Positions 1 through 10,429 of a DNA stretch of 64,000 nt are shown one piece after another. The DNA is from Owenia fusiformis. Lineage: Eukaryota; Annelida; Polychaeta; Sabellida; Oweniidae. Each line of letters begins with the position of its first letter. The first letter of the stretch is position 1. The stretch lies in contig CAIIXF020000010.1 of NCBI GenBank assembly GCA_903813345.2, forward strand, positions 30,312,828-30,376,827, in the 5' to 3' direction. The translations under genes and the position numbers were made by a program. The notes under the pieces are model-generated. The model ran no database searches and was not told the DNA's origin. It saw only the letters and a list, made by a program, of their open reading frames with translations.

Positions 1-464
1 GTCAAAATGCTTGTTTATTTGGTTTTTGGTTTTTCAATTCAATAGCAGGGGTATATATTAAATACCCCTACTTTATTATTTCTTAATCAGTATTATTGGA
101 GACCTATGTGGCCAAGGCATTTCTTTCATGCATTCTGAGACAATAGTTTGCAATATTACTATTATCATTAAAAAGTCAAAATACTTGGTTATTTGGTTTT
201 TCAATTCAATAGCAGGGGTAAGAAATAAAACAAATGTGACTAACTCATATATTTTACCCTAAATTGGACTGGTTTTTTCATCGATTGATTGATTGATGGT
301 AAAATTTGTGAATCATCTTGATTTTCTTGCATCATTGAACATCCGTAACAAACGTAACGCTTTTGGTAATTTCATGTTGTTACACTTTTGTAACCATTCA
401 TGATTACTTATCAGATGGTAAAGATTTGTCACAGTTCTCTAATTCATTGTATTGTACGTTGCAG

Positions 465-539
465 AAAGCAGGCTGCATCCTCAGGTCAGGCAGGTAAAAA
501 GAAACCTGGGCCCCCTTCAACAACTCAGGTCACTAATAA
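465..539 (+). CDS. Penultimate coding exon, unknown gene
   Basis: This is a 75-bp exon between an acceptor ending TTGCAG and a donor GTAAGT at 540. It is read after one leading base and gives a Lys/Gly/Pro/Ser/Thr-rich peptide (starting KQAASSGQAGKKKPG). Joining it to 781..856 keeps one open frame across the junction (AA+G makes Lys) and ends at a stop. The composition looks like a disordered C-terminal tail, so I cannot name the family. Upstream exons lie outside the window; 1-464 looks like intron. Confidence 0.6.
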
Positions 540-780
540 GTAAGTTACTTTTTTATTATTCATTATACTTGTTACATATATTTGTATACACATGTATGTT
601 TACACATTTTGATTAAAATTTTAGTGAAAAAATAGCCAGTTTCATTAAATATGAAAAAGCATGACCAATTGGTCAATTTTCATTAAAACATCACATTTTA
701 AATCAACATACAAATACTTTTTGCAAAAAGTAATAAATTAATTGTTTGTTTGCTATTATCATTATTTGTTTATTTTTCAG

Positions 781-856
781 GCCTGGAAGTGGGCCATCAG
801 CAACAAGAAGTCAACCAACCACTTCACAACCACAATACAAAGCTGTATCTAGGTAG
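781..856 (+). CDS. Terminal coding exon, unknown gene
   Basis: The exon follows an acceptor tract ending TTTTTCAG. Its frame continues from 465..539 and reads PGSGPSATRSQPTTSQ, then QYKAVSR and TAG at 854-856. It is low in complexity and rich in Ser, Thr, Gln and Pro, so it is probably a disordered tail. Support is the pair of canonical splice sites with matching phase plus a downstream AATAAA. The product is not recognised. A degraded echo of this exon end lies about 300 bp downstream (see 868..1205). Confidence 0.6.
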
Positions 857-867
857 CACACATATGT

Positions 868-1205
868 GGTGTGTCATGATGAACTATGTGGTGTCTCATG
901 ATGAATTATGTGGTGTTTTATGATGAACTGTAAGATGTCTCATGATGGACTATGTGTTTTTCATGATTAACTGTTGCTTGTGTCATGATGAACTTTTGTG
1001 TGTGGTGTCTCACCTTAAACTACATGTAAAACCATGAGATCAAGATACAGTTGTTGCATCATACATGTCATACTATCAAGATACAACCAAGTTGAACCAG
1101 CACTCATGAAAAAACTTCTTGAGGACCTCAAAACAAAGCTGTGTCTAGATAGAGAGCACATATGCGGGATATCATGATGAACACTTTGGACTCTCATGAT
1201 GAACT
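868..1205 (+). repeat. Degenerate repeats in 3' UTR, with echo of the stop-codon region
   Basis: Variants of CTCATGATGAACTATGTGGTGT recur about six times between 868 and 1020 and again near 1170-1205. Around 1130-1190 the words ACAAAGCTGTGTCTAG..TAG, CACATATG and TCATGATGAAC occur in the same order as in the last codons, stop and first 3' UTR bases at 835-890. This suggests an old tandem duplication of the end of the terminal exon. Confidence 0.55.
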
Positions 1206-1230
1206 AATTGTTCACTGGACCCCAAATGTT

Positions 1231-1236
1231 AATAAA
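1231..1236 (+). other. Candidate polyadenylation signal
   Basis: AATAAA lies about 375 bp after the stop codon of the first gene, at the end of its repeat-bearing 3' UTR. Position and sequence fit; no transcript evidence is available. Confidence 0.4.
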
Positions 1237-1239
1237 GAT

Positions 1240-2690
1240 GTTACATCTTTAGAACAAAATGGATGAACTTCCGCCAGAGGAATTTTTTATTTTTATCATT
1301 TTCACATATGGGTAAAATACATGTATTTGGATACAAATCGACCTCATTCTTGGAGAAAATCCACCTCTCCCTCTATCTAATATACTCTATATTAAAGCTA
1401 AGAGGGACTTATCATGGGGACTTACTCGCCATGGTAAAAAATTCTCTGACGAAGTTCATCCATTTCTTTATCAAGACGTAACATCTTTATAACCAGGTGG
1501 GGACCAGAGGTATTGGTTATATGGGAATAACACTTATGTTGTGTAATGATGTATATATGGCCCCACTAGTCTAAGACATCAGTCAATTACATGTATTACA
1601 AGCCCTAATACAAAGTTGCCTCTATTCCTAGATTTCTCTTTTATTAAAAGCATCTTGATTGATTGCAAGGGGGATACAGTCTACTTGAAAATTGATGTGA
1701 AGCAAGAGTTACTTTCTCAAAACATTTTTACAACTGAGCACGCAGACCATCCGATTGCATTGAACATACATGTATGCATGACACGCTCTTAAAGCCAACA
1801 TGGAGTTCACGTTTTAATGGTTGTACAGAATTCAAAACGTCCAAGGAGTTTCAAAAAGAGAAAAGTGGAATCTTAGAGCTCAGGAAACTTAAAATAAATG
1901 TGACTTGTACAACAATCAAGTTAGTATGAGATATTGTATTGTTAAAACATACATTCTAGTATTTTCTATTTCTCTGCGCGTGATGTTCAGTCAAGACCAT
2001 TCGTATGTCTATGTTTCAGACAAATGACATTGATTGAGCATCATGTCACTGAAAGTTCTGGGGTAGCGTCAATGCACTCCATGTTTCTGTTATAAATACT
2101 TTAATTAAATGTAAAATTTATTAAATGTTCGATGTGAAAATGTTCCACTACATCGTCCTAAAGTTGCGTATGACGTAACGCCAAAAACGACTCTATTTTC
2201 TTACTTCTCTAGAACTGCTTTATAAGCGATGTGTATCTAATTTAATGGTTACATACATGTATAGCCTTGTCCAAGTCAGTTTCTTTTATTTATCTTGATT
2301 TTCAAATTATATACATACAATATTGATTTCAATCAATAATCATTATATTTTTGGCTCAAGAGAATATTTTCTATTGGCCTATTGTAAACATAATATTGTA
2401 CAATTGCATTAAGTGGAAAATAAATTAACTGTCAAAGAACCAAAAACTGTTTCTATTATCTGTTTTTAATATGCTACTTTTTTCAAACTAACGTAATTGA
2501 CTTTTACTAAATACTGTGCCAACCTGAATATTGCAACTCAAAGTAGTAGTGTCAAAAATTGGACATCAAAATTCTATCCTAATTGAGGAGGGTGGGTATG
2601 ATGATTCTAGATGTAAGCTTACATGTACATATTTAGTTTGAGTTTTAAACTTTGTCAGTTTGTCGAATGGATCTTTATTTGAAACTGTGA
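1240..2690. other. Intergenic, no gene seen
   Basis: AT-rich sequence. Open frames are short and not protein-like, and I see no RNA gene. I noticed no inverted-repeat element or array before the 74-bp repeat begins. Confidence 0.4.
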
Positions 2691-2811
2691 TTCCACTAAG
2701 GCACCCCACTAAGCACGTGTTAATCTCCAGATAACTAGTCATTGGACCAGATAACTAGTTTGATAATCAGACTTTGATCAAATCTAGTAAGTCTAATGTG
2801 TCTCTTTCTGA

Positions 2812-3760
2812 GACTTTCTTGTATAATTGCACCTAGCACATGTTAATCCCCATATCATTGGTTTGATCATCACCCTAATTGATATGGAGACTTTCTTGTA
2901 TCATTGCACTTAGCACATGTTAATCTCCATATCATTAGTTAGATCATTCTAATGGACCAGGAGACTTTCTTGTATCATTGCACTTAGCACATGTTAATCT
3001 CCATATCATCAGTTTGATCATTCTAATGGATCAGGAGACTGTCTTGTATCATTGCACCTAGCACATGTTAATCTCCATATCATCAGTTTGATCATTCTAA
3101 TGGACCAGGAGACTGTCTTGTATCATTGCACCTAGCACATGTTAATCTCCATATTATCAGTTTGATCATTCTAATGGATCAGGAGACTATCTTGTATAAT
3201 TGCACTTAGCACATGTTAATCTCCATATCATTGGTTTGATCATTCTAATGGATCAGGAGACTTTCTTGTATAATTGACTTAGCACATGTTAATCTCCATA
3301 TTATCAGTTTGATCATTCTAATGGACCAGGAGACTGTCTTGTATCATTGCACCTAGCACATGTTAATCTCCATATCATTGGTTTGATCATTCTAATGGAT
3401 CAGGAGACTTTCTTGTATAATTGACTTAGCACATGTTAATCTCCATATCATTGGTTAGATCATTCTAATGGATCAGGAGACTTTCTTGTATAATTGTACC
3501 TAGCACATGTTAATCTCCATATCATTGGTTTGATCATTCTAATGGATCTGGAGACTTTCTTGTATAATTGCACCTAGCACATGTTAATCTCCATATCATC
3601 AGTTTGATCGTTCTAATGGACCAGGAGACTGTCTTGTATCATTGCACCTAGCACATGTTAATCTCCATATCATCAGTTTGATCGTTCTAATGGATCAGGA
3701 GACTTTCTTGTATCATCGCACCTAGCACATGTTAATCTCCATATGATTAGTTTGATCACC
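2812..3760 (-). repeat. 74-bp tandem array A, derived from the channel's 3' coding end
   Basis: There are about 13 units of roughly 74 bp (some 72), each containing AGCACATGTTAATCTCCATA on the plus strand. A degraded lead-in starts near 2700. On the minus strand the unit reads as the end of DEG/ENaC membrane helix 2 and the cytoplasmic tail (IKLIIWRLTCAR). The unit nearest the gene is the coding one, and copy A's stop codon (3673-3675) sits inside the array. Length 74 is not a multiple of three, so successive units change frame. Confidence 0.9.
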
Positions 3761-5583
3761 ACGCCGATTATATAGAGAGCTTCGACAACCGAGACCACAG
3801 ACATACCCAGATAGAAACCAAACACGTTCCCAATGTCCGTCATTACATTGTCATAAGTGTAAGTCCTTTCCTCGAATACAGTCCTCACATCGAGAGACTC
3901 GAAATGAATATTTAGTTTCATGAAGTTTTGATCCATTACCTTGTCCAAAGCGTTTGTTAAAGTAAATCTTGAATTCCCGAACGTGTATCGCATTGATTCA
4001 TGTGTAGGGGGAGGTATATAGATCCTATACCTTTGAGCTCTGGTTGCGACGTGAAAACAAAATTCTATCAATTCAAGTGGAGCATTTTCGCATGAATGTG
4101 ATGTCCTGTAAAACCGTGAACTAGTGTCGAGAAGCTTATACAGAAGATTTTTCGTCTTGGGATGTCGCTGTAGAAATTTGAACAACCCTCTGTGGTGTCC
4201 GCGTTCAACAACTTTTTTTTGGGGCCATGGGATAGTGTTAATTAAATGTGTGTATGTATTTTCCTTGCATGAGCTTTTGCATTTGCACGATGTTCTTTCG
4301 CTCATCAACCCTTGCTCACATCGCAGTCTTTCTATTATGCTGTTTGAGATCTTGAAAAGTTCTTTTATGTCACCTGATATTTTACAATTGGGCCATGTTG
4401 GTTTAACAAAAACTTTCAAGAGTAGCTCAGACATGTTTCCACAAAATGGTGTTTTCGTGAAGTTATGCTTGGTTGGAGTAATGAACATTGGTGAGATGCA
4501 GCCACACCTTTTAGCGATTCTCTCTTGTATATACTGATCAACACATGGATCGTAAGAATACCCATACGTAGTATTTGTAATGTAACCTACATCAGTACAT
4601 CCACCATATGGAGGCAGAAGTCGTGTACGCGTTTCTTGTGTTATCCCGACGGATGAAAATCGGCCAGGGCATATGTAAAATCCTTCATTGTATGGTCTTG
4701 GCATTGTCTCTGGTTTGTGTAGAACAACTTGAACACCATCACTTGGTGTCGCAAATATTGTAGTGAATCCGTCTCTTACCTCCTTATTCGAATTAACTGA
4801 TGACAATGGATTTGCCCGGCCTGTGTACAGAATTAATGCAATGCCCTTATCAGGCCCGATTTCGTTCACATAGTCATTTGGTTCACTCAAAGTCAATGTA
4901 AAACATTGCCCATATACAGTATTGGTTCTTGTGATGTTCATCTGTGATTTGCACGGCTTATTGTTATATGTACATTCGAGGATGAAGTCTTCAAGTTTAA
5001 TAGGAGTTGCAAAAGTCTCATAGTCGATTGGTACATTTTCAACAAGCCATCCACTTGAAATCAGTTTGTGCCGTAACTGAAAAATATCTTGTAAAGGTAA
5101 GCAGCCTCTCTCATATTTGTCAATTTTTCTGATTGTATGGGCATCATAGCTTTCCTCTGGCTGGAATATAACTTTATACGAACAGTCCAGCATGTGCACA
5201 CGTGTCCACAATTTTTCAGTAAAGTTCTTGAGTTTTCCCCGGACTTTTGGGTTAATATCGCGCATGTAGTTAGGTATGAACGGATATAACGTGACTGCAG
5301 GAAATGCTAATGGCTGAGTGGTCACAGATATGCCATCTTCTACAGGGTACGAGTAAAACTTTACAACGACACTGGCTATCAGACTCACTGCCATGGAAAC
5401 CGTTCCAAGGAAAATAATAGTACATGTTATGGTGGACAATTTTTCTTTTGCTTTGAGTATTCTTTTTGGTCCATGTATGGATGTCATTTCAGAACATTCT
5501 GCCAACGATGAACTGATCTTCCTTCGAAATGATTTCATTTGGTCGCTTTGTGTTGCTATGGTTGCAGGCTTGTTGTGAGACAT
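3673..5583 (-). CDS. DEG/ENaC-family cation channel, copy A
   Basis: A trimeric, amiloride-sensitive type Na+ channel subunit of the plasma membrane. The frame is open from 5709, but the first in-frame ATG is at 5583, giving about 636 residues with no intron. Visible hallmarks: the N-terminal gating motif SIHG; membrane helix 1 (LSTITCTIIFLG to KFY); the post-helix motif FPAVTLYPF; a large Cys-rich ectodomain with RCGC and CKCKSSCKENTY; a WP motif; and helix 2 with selectivity-filter GMS followed by VVSVVE. Oddities: the family Cys after FPAVTL is Tyr, and CVDQY replaces the CVDQC of copy B, so two conserved cysteines are gone. The last ~25 codons are the first unit of the 74-bp array. An upstream frame (5709-6023) looks like the true N-terminus, cut off by a one-base deletion. 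The ligand (peptide, acid or other) cannot be told. Confidence 0.85.
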   Translation of the reverse strand: MSHNKPATIATQSDQMKSFRRKISSSLAECSEMTSIHGPKRILKAKEKLSTITCTIIFLGTVSMAVSLIASVVVKFYSYPVEDGISVTTQPLAFPAVTLYPFIPNYMRDINPKVRGKLKNFTEKLWTRVHMLDCSYKVIFQPEESYDAHTIRKIDKYERGCLPLQDIFQLRHKLISSGWLVENVPIDYETFATPIKLEDFILECTYNNKPCKSQMNITRTNTVYGQCFTLTLSEPNDYVNEIGPDKGIALILYTGRANPLSSVNSNKEVRDGFTTIFATPSDGVQVVLHKPETMPRPYNEGFYICPGRFSSVGITQETRTRLLPPYGGCTDVGYITNTTYGYSYDPCVDQYIQERIAKRCGCISPMFITPTKHNFTKTPFCGNMSELLLKVFVKPTWPNCKISGDIKELFKISNSIIERLRCEQGLMSERTSCKCKSSCKENTYTHLINTIPWPQKKVVERGHHRGLFKFLQRHPKTKNLLYKLLDTSSRFYRTSHSCENAPLELIEFCFHVATRAQRYRIYIPPPTHESMRYTFGNSRFTLTNALDKVMDQNFMKLNIHFESLDVRTVFEERTYTYDNVMTDIGNVFGFYLGMSVVSVVEALYIIGVVIKLIIWRLTCARCDDTRKSPDPLERSN

Positions 5584-6023
5584 GTGAGAGGACTCTGTTC
5601 CTGAAGTGGATGCAGAGATGTTTGGATCATCCTGGATCTTATTTTCCACGCTAAGCTCAATCTTGTTCTCAACATGATCCTTATTTCTATGTGAATCTTG
5701 ACCAAGCAAGTATCAATAAGAACGCCTTCACGTAAATGCATATCATTTCTGGTGGTTGATTCTTGTTTTTGAACGTCACAACTGAATTCATTTGTATGTT
5801 CTCTGCGTTGGTCTATCTCAATTGAGGATTTGTTTTCCTCCTGTCGATTTTTATCAAAATCGTTTACCTCCTGGTGGCCAGTTTCTACTACAGAACTTGG
5901 GTAAAGATGTTCTTCTGAGTAACGCTGTTTGTTAGTTTCTGCCCCAGTTTCTACTATGTCAGTCATTTTTGTGTTCTTCACGAAGGAAATGTGTTGCCTA
6001 CTTATATCTTCTTCGAAATCCAT
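5556..6023 (-). pseudogene. Frameshifted N-terminal extension of DEG/ENaC copy A
   Basis: An open frame starts at ATG 6023 (MDFEEDISRQ...) and is rich in Glu, Asp and Asn, as an N-terminal cytoplasmic region would be. Aligning it with copy B (22090-22260) shows the same order of words (ACCACC.AAATGAT, GTTGATACT or ATTGATACT, GTCAAGA, AAATAAGGATCA). Copy A has one base fewer just after GATACT, near 5705-5712. After that point the channel continues in another frame. Either copy A lost its N-terminus or translation now starts at 5583. A sequencing error could also explain it. Confidence 0.6.
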
Positions 6024-6465
6024 TTGGCCAGGATTACAGTGCTTAGAAGTTCTCCGCTGCTTCGTATTTTTGTATTTCCTGTCAGTATATTACAAGGTTA
6101 GTTGTTAAGTCGAGGAGTATTTTCGTGTGAGAGATATTATGACAACTGACTAATATAAAGTGATACCCTTGTCACTGCTGTTTGATACTTTTGACGAAGT
6201 CCATGTATATGCATATTTTATGTGGATTTTATGGCCTGGATGTGGCAACTTTGACATTACATGTACATATGCACCCAAATAGAACTGCAGCTATAAATTC
6301 ATGATTAGAATTTCGTAATTACATCGGTATTTGTAACACGCAAAGAAGACCATACGTGATCATAGGCATATATTCATCTGAGTTAGAAAATTAACAAATG
6401 CCAACTAACTGGCGTCCTCATACCTTTTTAAAACCCCTACCTCTGTTATGTTTCATCCAAATATC
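6024..6465 (-). promoter_or_regulatory. Upstream region of copy A, duplicated at copy B
   Basis: Read on the minus strand, this block matches 20230-20560 over many long words, for example GTTACAAATACCGATGTAAT and TCATAATATCTCTCACA / TTATAATATCTCTCACA. The duplicated unit therefore carried its 5' flank, presumably promoter and 5' UTR. Similarity ends near 6465 and 20230, which marks the breakpoint. Confidence 0.65.
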
Positions 6466-7480
6466 GAATTATCTATTTCTAATCACGAGTATTTAGTTTA
6501 CTTTTCAAGATATCAGTGTCCAATTGTACAAAATTTTCCAGTGTCTAATTTTTTTTGAAATTCATCGCTATTCACTTGCTTTATCAAAATAAGGCAAAAT
6601 ACTCACAAGCATTGCACACTGTCTTATGTCATTTTGCCTAGAAGGCAGCCATTTGCAAAAATGGCCACCATTTTTACGTGTGTCCTTTCACATTTTTATA
6701 TTTTACATTTTAAAACTCAAAGAAGTAGTGGAATGGGTTTGTTGAAATTTTATATGCCGTTACTTAAAGGGTTCCGATTAGCATCCCGTATAAAACAATA
6801 TGGCGGTTCCAGGCGAATCAACTGGATCAGTCCATTTTTAAGAAATAAGGGGAGTTCTGTAAAATCCAGTTTATTGAAATTGTCTTTGAGATAAAGTAAT
6901 CCGTTTATAATGATTTTGAAAACGTTATCCAAAGAGTGATTGCGTTCAAAGAATACATGTACAACAGCCAATATAAATCCTTGTATTAGAAACCGGTTTG
7001 TCTTGCTTTGTTTTATTTGTAGCATATTTCATATGCCAAGCTGTGTGCTATTACGTTATGGGGAAATTTAGATGCCAACTTTACCTTATTGTACACAAAT
7101 AGAAGATCCTGAAACTTCACCCATAAATGTGGAATTGATTTGTCAAAATAAAAATCACCCATTTATAAATGTGTGACGATCTATAATATACTTATGCTAT
7201 ATAACAGTGAGTTAGAGGTGTTGACACAACGACCTCGAACCTGTGAACCCTTGAGTATTATTCCGGGATCGGGCCTTTTATACTAAACGGTGGCAACACC
7301 AGAAACGAGCGTTCGATTTGCTAAACGATATGCGTCACCCTTTAAAAGCACATTATACATTCTTATGATAATTTGACTAGTGAGTGACCATTTTGAAAAA
7401 TGATGGCCATTTTATGTGCGTTATTTTAGAATTTTTGCTATAACTGAAAAAGTAGTAGAGGGATTTCGTAAAACGGACTG
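6466..7480. other. Intergenic, no gene seen
   Basis: AT-rich sequence with only short, unconvincing frames on both strands. The words TTTGCAAAAATGGCCACCAT and TGACCATTTTGAAAAATGATGGCCAT hint at a degraded inverted pair between about 6650 and 7410, but I could not define ends. Confidence 0.3.
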
Positions 7481-7481
7481 T

Positions 7482-7603
7482 CTCCCGTACAGACAATTGT
7501 CGGTACTGGAGACTGCCCAGTGAGTATTTGCTAACGCACCGACAATTGTCGGTACATGGAGACTGCCCAGTCAGTATTTGCTCCCGTACCGACAATTGTT
7601 GTC
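7482..7603. repeat. 50-bp tandem repeat with palindromic core
   Basis: Two and a half units of 50 bp begin at 7482, 7531 and 7581. Each has CTCCCGTACCGACAATTGTC or a variant, then GGAGACTGCCCAGT and CAGTATTTG. The core CCGACAATTGTCGG (7539-7552) is a perfect 14-bp palindrome. Function unknown. Confidence 0.7.
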
Positions 7604-7690
7604 ACTCTATCGTCTTCTAGTAGGGCAAGATAGAGGACCGACATTTTCAAAAATAAATACACTAGTTTCACTTTTGTCTGTATCTTTTAC

Positions 7691-7723
7691 TGATAGTGTA
7701 GTGGTTACCGAGTTCGATTCCCG
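7691..7723 (+). repeat. tRNA-like relic
   Basis: TAGTGTAGTGGTTA resembles the A-box region of a tRNA and GAGTTCGATTCCCGC the B-box/T-arm, but they are nearly adjacent. There is no room for an anticodon arm, so this is a deleted tRNA or tRNA-derived SINE piece and not a working gene. Confidence 0.45.
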
Positions 7724-7860
7724 CTTTCGGATGCATTTTTCTGTGTCTAGACAATACATTTTGCTTTTTTGCGGACCCAGTTTTGAAATTGTTCTTTTTA
7801 TTTCTTTTTATATCAGTATCCAATATTTAATAAGATGAATATCAAAGCACAAACTAAGGG

Positions 7861-8907
7861 GGGAAACGACCCAGTTCTCCATAGAGTGCTAGTGTTGCAG
7901 TTGATGTTTTCACACCGAGAATGCTTTTTAAAAAGGACAAGTGAATAGTTTCAAGTGACTTGATATATTTTTTTACTTGACCATATTTCTAAACCATACA
8001 TCAAAATTTGTTGGACAAGTGAATCGAATAAATGTTAGGAAACTGATATATGGGAATGTCATTGAACTTGTGATATTGTTGCTTTATTTTGAATTAAGCT
8101 TTTCTAGATTGTTCTTTAAGATAGCATATTGTTTATCAAAATTATTTTTCCTGTTGAAAATACACCCTAGATATTTGTAGTCTACAACACATGCAATCAC
8201 TTCACTATTGAATTGAAAAGTTTCACCTAATTTAGAGTTAAAAATAATGGCTTTTGTTTTAACAGTGTTGACAACAAGATGATAGTTTCAGCTAAAATCA
8301 AAGAGAGAGTCTACCATTGACTGAGCACTAGATTTAGAGCTAGCTATTAATACTAAATCATCAGCCCAAGGTAGATGATTGAAAGAAACACTTTCAAACT
8401 CTATACCATGTTCTAAGGGGAGACAATCTTTCAAGTCATCCAAAAAATGGTTTAAAAGATATGTACTGATAACATAGCCCTGCATGACTCCCATTTCAGT
8501 ATTGTTGTAGGTTGGGGGTAAAGCCATCTTTAAGTTTGAGACATGATTTCGATTTTTTGTACATAATTTATAAAGAAGTGCTGTCCTGTTGACATAATCA
8601 AACGCTTTCCTAAAATCTACAATTATACAATAAAGAGGCCTTTTCTGTCTCTTAAAATGTGAAATAATGGTATTTAAAATGAACAAATTATCTGTCGTAC
8701 GGTGACCAGATTTGTAAGCCCCTGTAATGGGTCTTGAATATAGAGCATTTCTGCATTGAACACTAAATCTTGATTGAATGATTGTATCAAAAACATAACA
8801 AGCAAGCACAATGATTCCTGTGTAATCATCTGGATTGAAACGTGATCATTGTTTGTAAAGAGTGGAGAGAATTCCAATACTGAGTATACAGAAACTGTTT
8901 TGCCCAA
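7861..8907 (-). pseudogene. LINE reverse transcriptase remnant
   Basis: Minus-strand frames with stops and frameshifts line up with the RT domain of a non-LTR retrotransposon. In order: FNPDDYTGI (8870 region), FRKAFDYVNRTALLYKL (motif A), MQGYVIS (degraded motif B), LPWADDLVLIA (motif C, with Trp in place of Tyr in YADD), then past an in-frame TGA VNTVKTKAIIFNSK and YKYLGCIF, and in other frames ILMYGLEIWSS and KSILGVKTSTATLALYGELG. The longest open stretch is 8288-8809. There is a deletion between motifs A and B. No endonuclease or ORF1 is seen, so this is a dead 5'-truncated copy. The clade (CR1, Jockey or similar) is uncertain. Confidence 0.8.
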
Positions 8908-9223
8908 ATATGGATATATTTCAGAAAACGTGTAAAAGTGTTAATGTATAAATGTTAATATCAAAACAAAACAGAAAGCTATATCTACATAATATATTGA
9001 AATAATATGAAGTATTCAATTGCATTAAAAGTTTAAGTGATCAGATTGGCTTATTTATTGTGAATATCTTTTTTACAGAATCCATTTAAATACATTCTGA
9101 AGAATCACACGCTTTGATATCGAAGGCATTTTTAAACACCACATACATGAATCCATACAGCATACTCCCCAACTATCATTACATGAAAATATCATTCGAT
9201 GATTTGTCATAAAATACATAATA

Positions 9224-10277
9224 CAAGGGGCGATCCATATATTCTGATAAAAATGCTCTCATTTTGTGATTTTTTCACATATCCCTTTCATTTTTTCAGA
9301 ACATGTAGATTATGTAATTACACATACGATGCTAAAATATTTTAGCTGTATCTTAAAATTAATTTTGAAATAAGGTTGCCATGGTAACTTGTATTTAGGG
9401 TAGGCAGGTCAGTTAAATTATAACGTCTAAAATAGATAAATATGTTAATTTAATCATTCCTCTGTACCTATTTTAAGCAGATCAAACCCATCTTCCAGTC
9501 ATTGTCAACTATTCATTGATCTGTTCCATACCCCTGTTGCCCTTGTTTGATAATTTATACAGTGGGATAGCTATCTTTTCATAAGTAACATCTCAATTTA
9601 TCGTAGTGTTATTCTCTGTCCGCAAGCTCTTCTTGCAACCAGATTGCGGATGATCTTCAACAGTGACCATGCTTTCCTCTTTACAATACCACCTATATAT
9701 TCTTTATGCAGATATAACACCTTGCCCTTGCACTTTATGAGTCCATGTATGTCTCTGACAGTGTCCTCTTACTTATTCTTGAAAGAAAATCAAATCTAAT
9801 GGTATTCCCTAATGTATCCGTTAATGTGACACTCTGCATCTGCCACACTAACCTAATCTGACAATTTGATTTTTGGTGTGTCTCATAACATGTAATGTCA
9901 ATTGGCCCATTCTGTCCTACAATGCTATTGTGATTTGTTGTGATGTTATAGTGAGCACATATAAACATTTGTTTAGCAGCAAACAACGAGTAACAATACC
10001 AAACCTTTTTAGACAAAATGCATGATTTCCACATGCTTTAAAATAATTAAAATAACAAGTTATTTTGATATTTATATGTTATAATTAAATTGACCTGCCT
10101 ACCCTTAATACAGGTTACCATGGCAGCCTTATCTCATTGATAATTTAAGATATAGCTATAATATTTTAGCATTGTATGTGTAATTACACACTCTACATTT
10201 TCTGAAAAAATGAGAGGGATATGTGAAAAAATCACAAAATGAGAGCATTTTTATCAGAATATATGGATCGCCCCTTG
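9224..10277. mobile_element. Non-autonomous Tc1/mariner-type inverted-repeat element
   Basis: The element is 1,054 bp with imperfect terminal inverted repeats of about 205 bp (9224-9430 and 10072-10277), starting CAAGGGGCGATCCATATATT. Both ends are flanked by TA (9222-9223, 10278-10279), as expected for Tc1/mariner insertion. The interior has only an unconvincing 99-codon minus-strand frame and no transposase motif. Each arm carries a palindrome of the form GTTRCCATGGYARC (9375-9388, 10114-10127). Confidence 0.8.
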
Positions 10278-10429
10278 TATATATGGTGCTGTATTTCAGA
10301 TTTTTTATGGTGCTATGTTTTCTTGGTTTTATGCAAATTATTTGTAAATTCCAAGGGAATGATGAATAAGTATGACCAGTGAATACCATCAGGAATTCCA
10401 TGACAAGTGACCTGATTTTGACAAATCAT

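Noticed and set aside
2812-3760. CRISPR array
   Set aside because: Units are contiguous 74-bp copies without unique spacers, in a eukaryotic context. The same holds for the 63-, 72- and 104-bp arrays.
4124-4537. Plus-strand open frame of 137 codons
   Set aside because: It is the opposite strand of the DEG/ENaC ectodomain; the minus strand shows clear family motifs.
7691-7723. Functional tRNA gene
   Set aside because: A-box and B-box words are almost adjacent; no anticodon arm fits.
9735-10034. Minus-strand frame of 99 codons inside the inverted-repeat element
   Set aside because: No transposase motif and no similarity I recognise; likely chance in AT-rich DNA.
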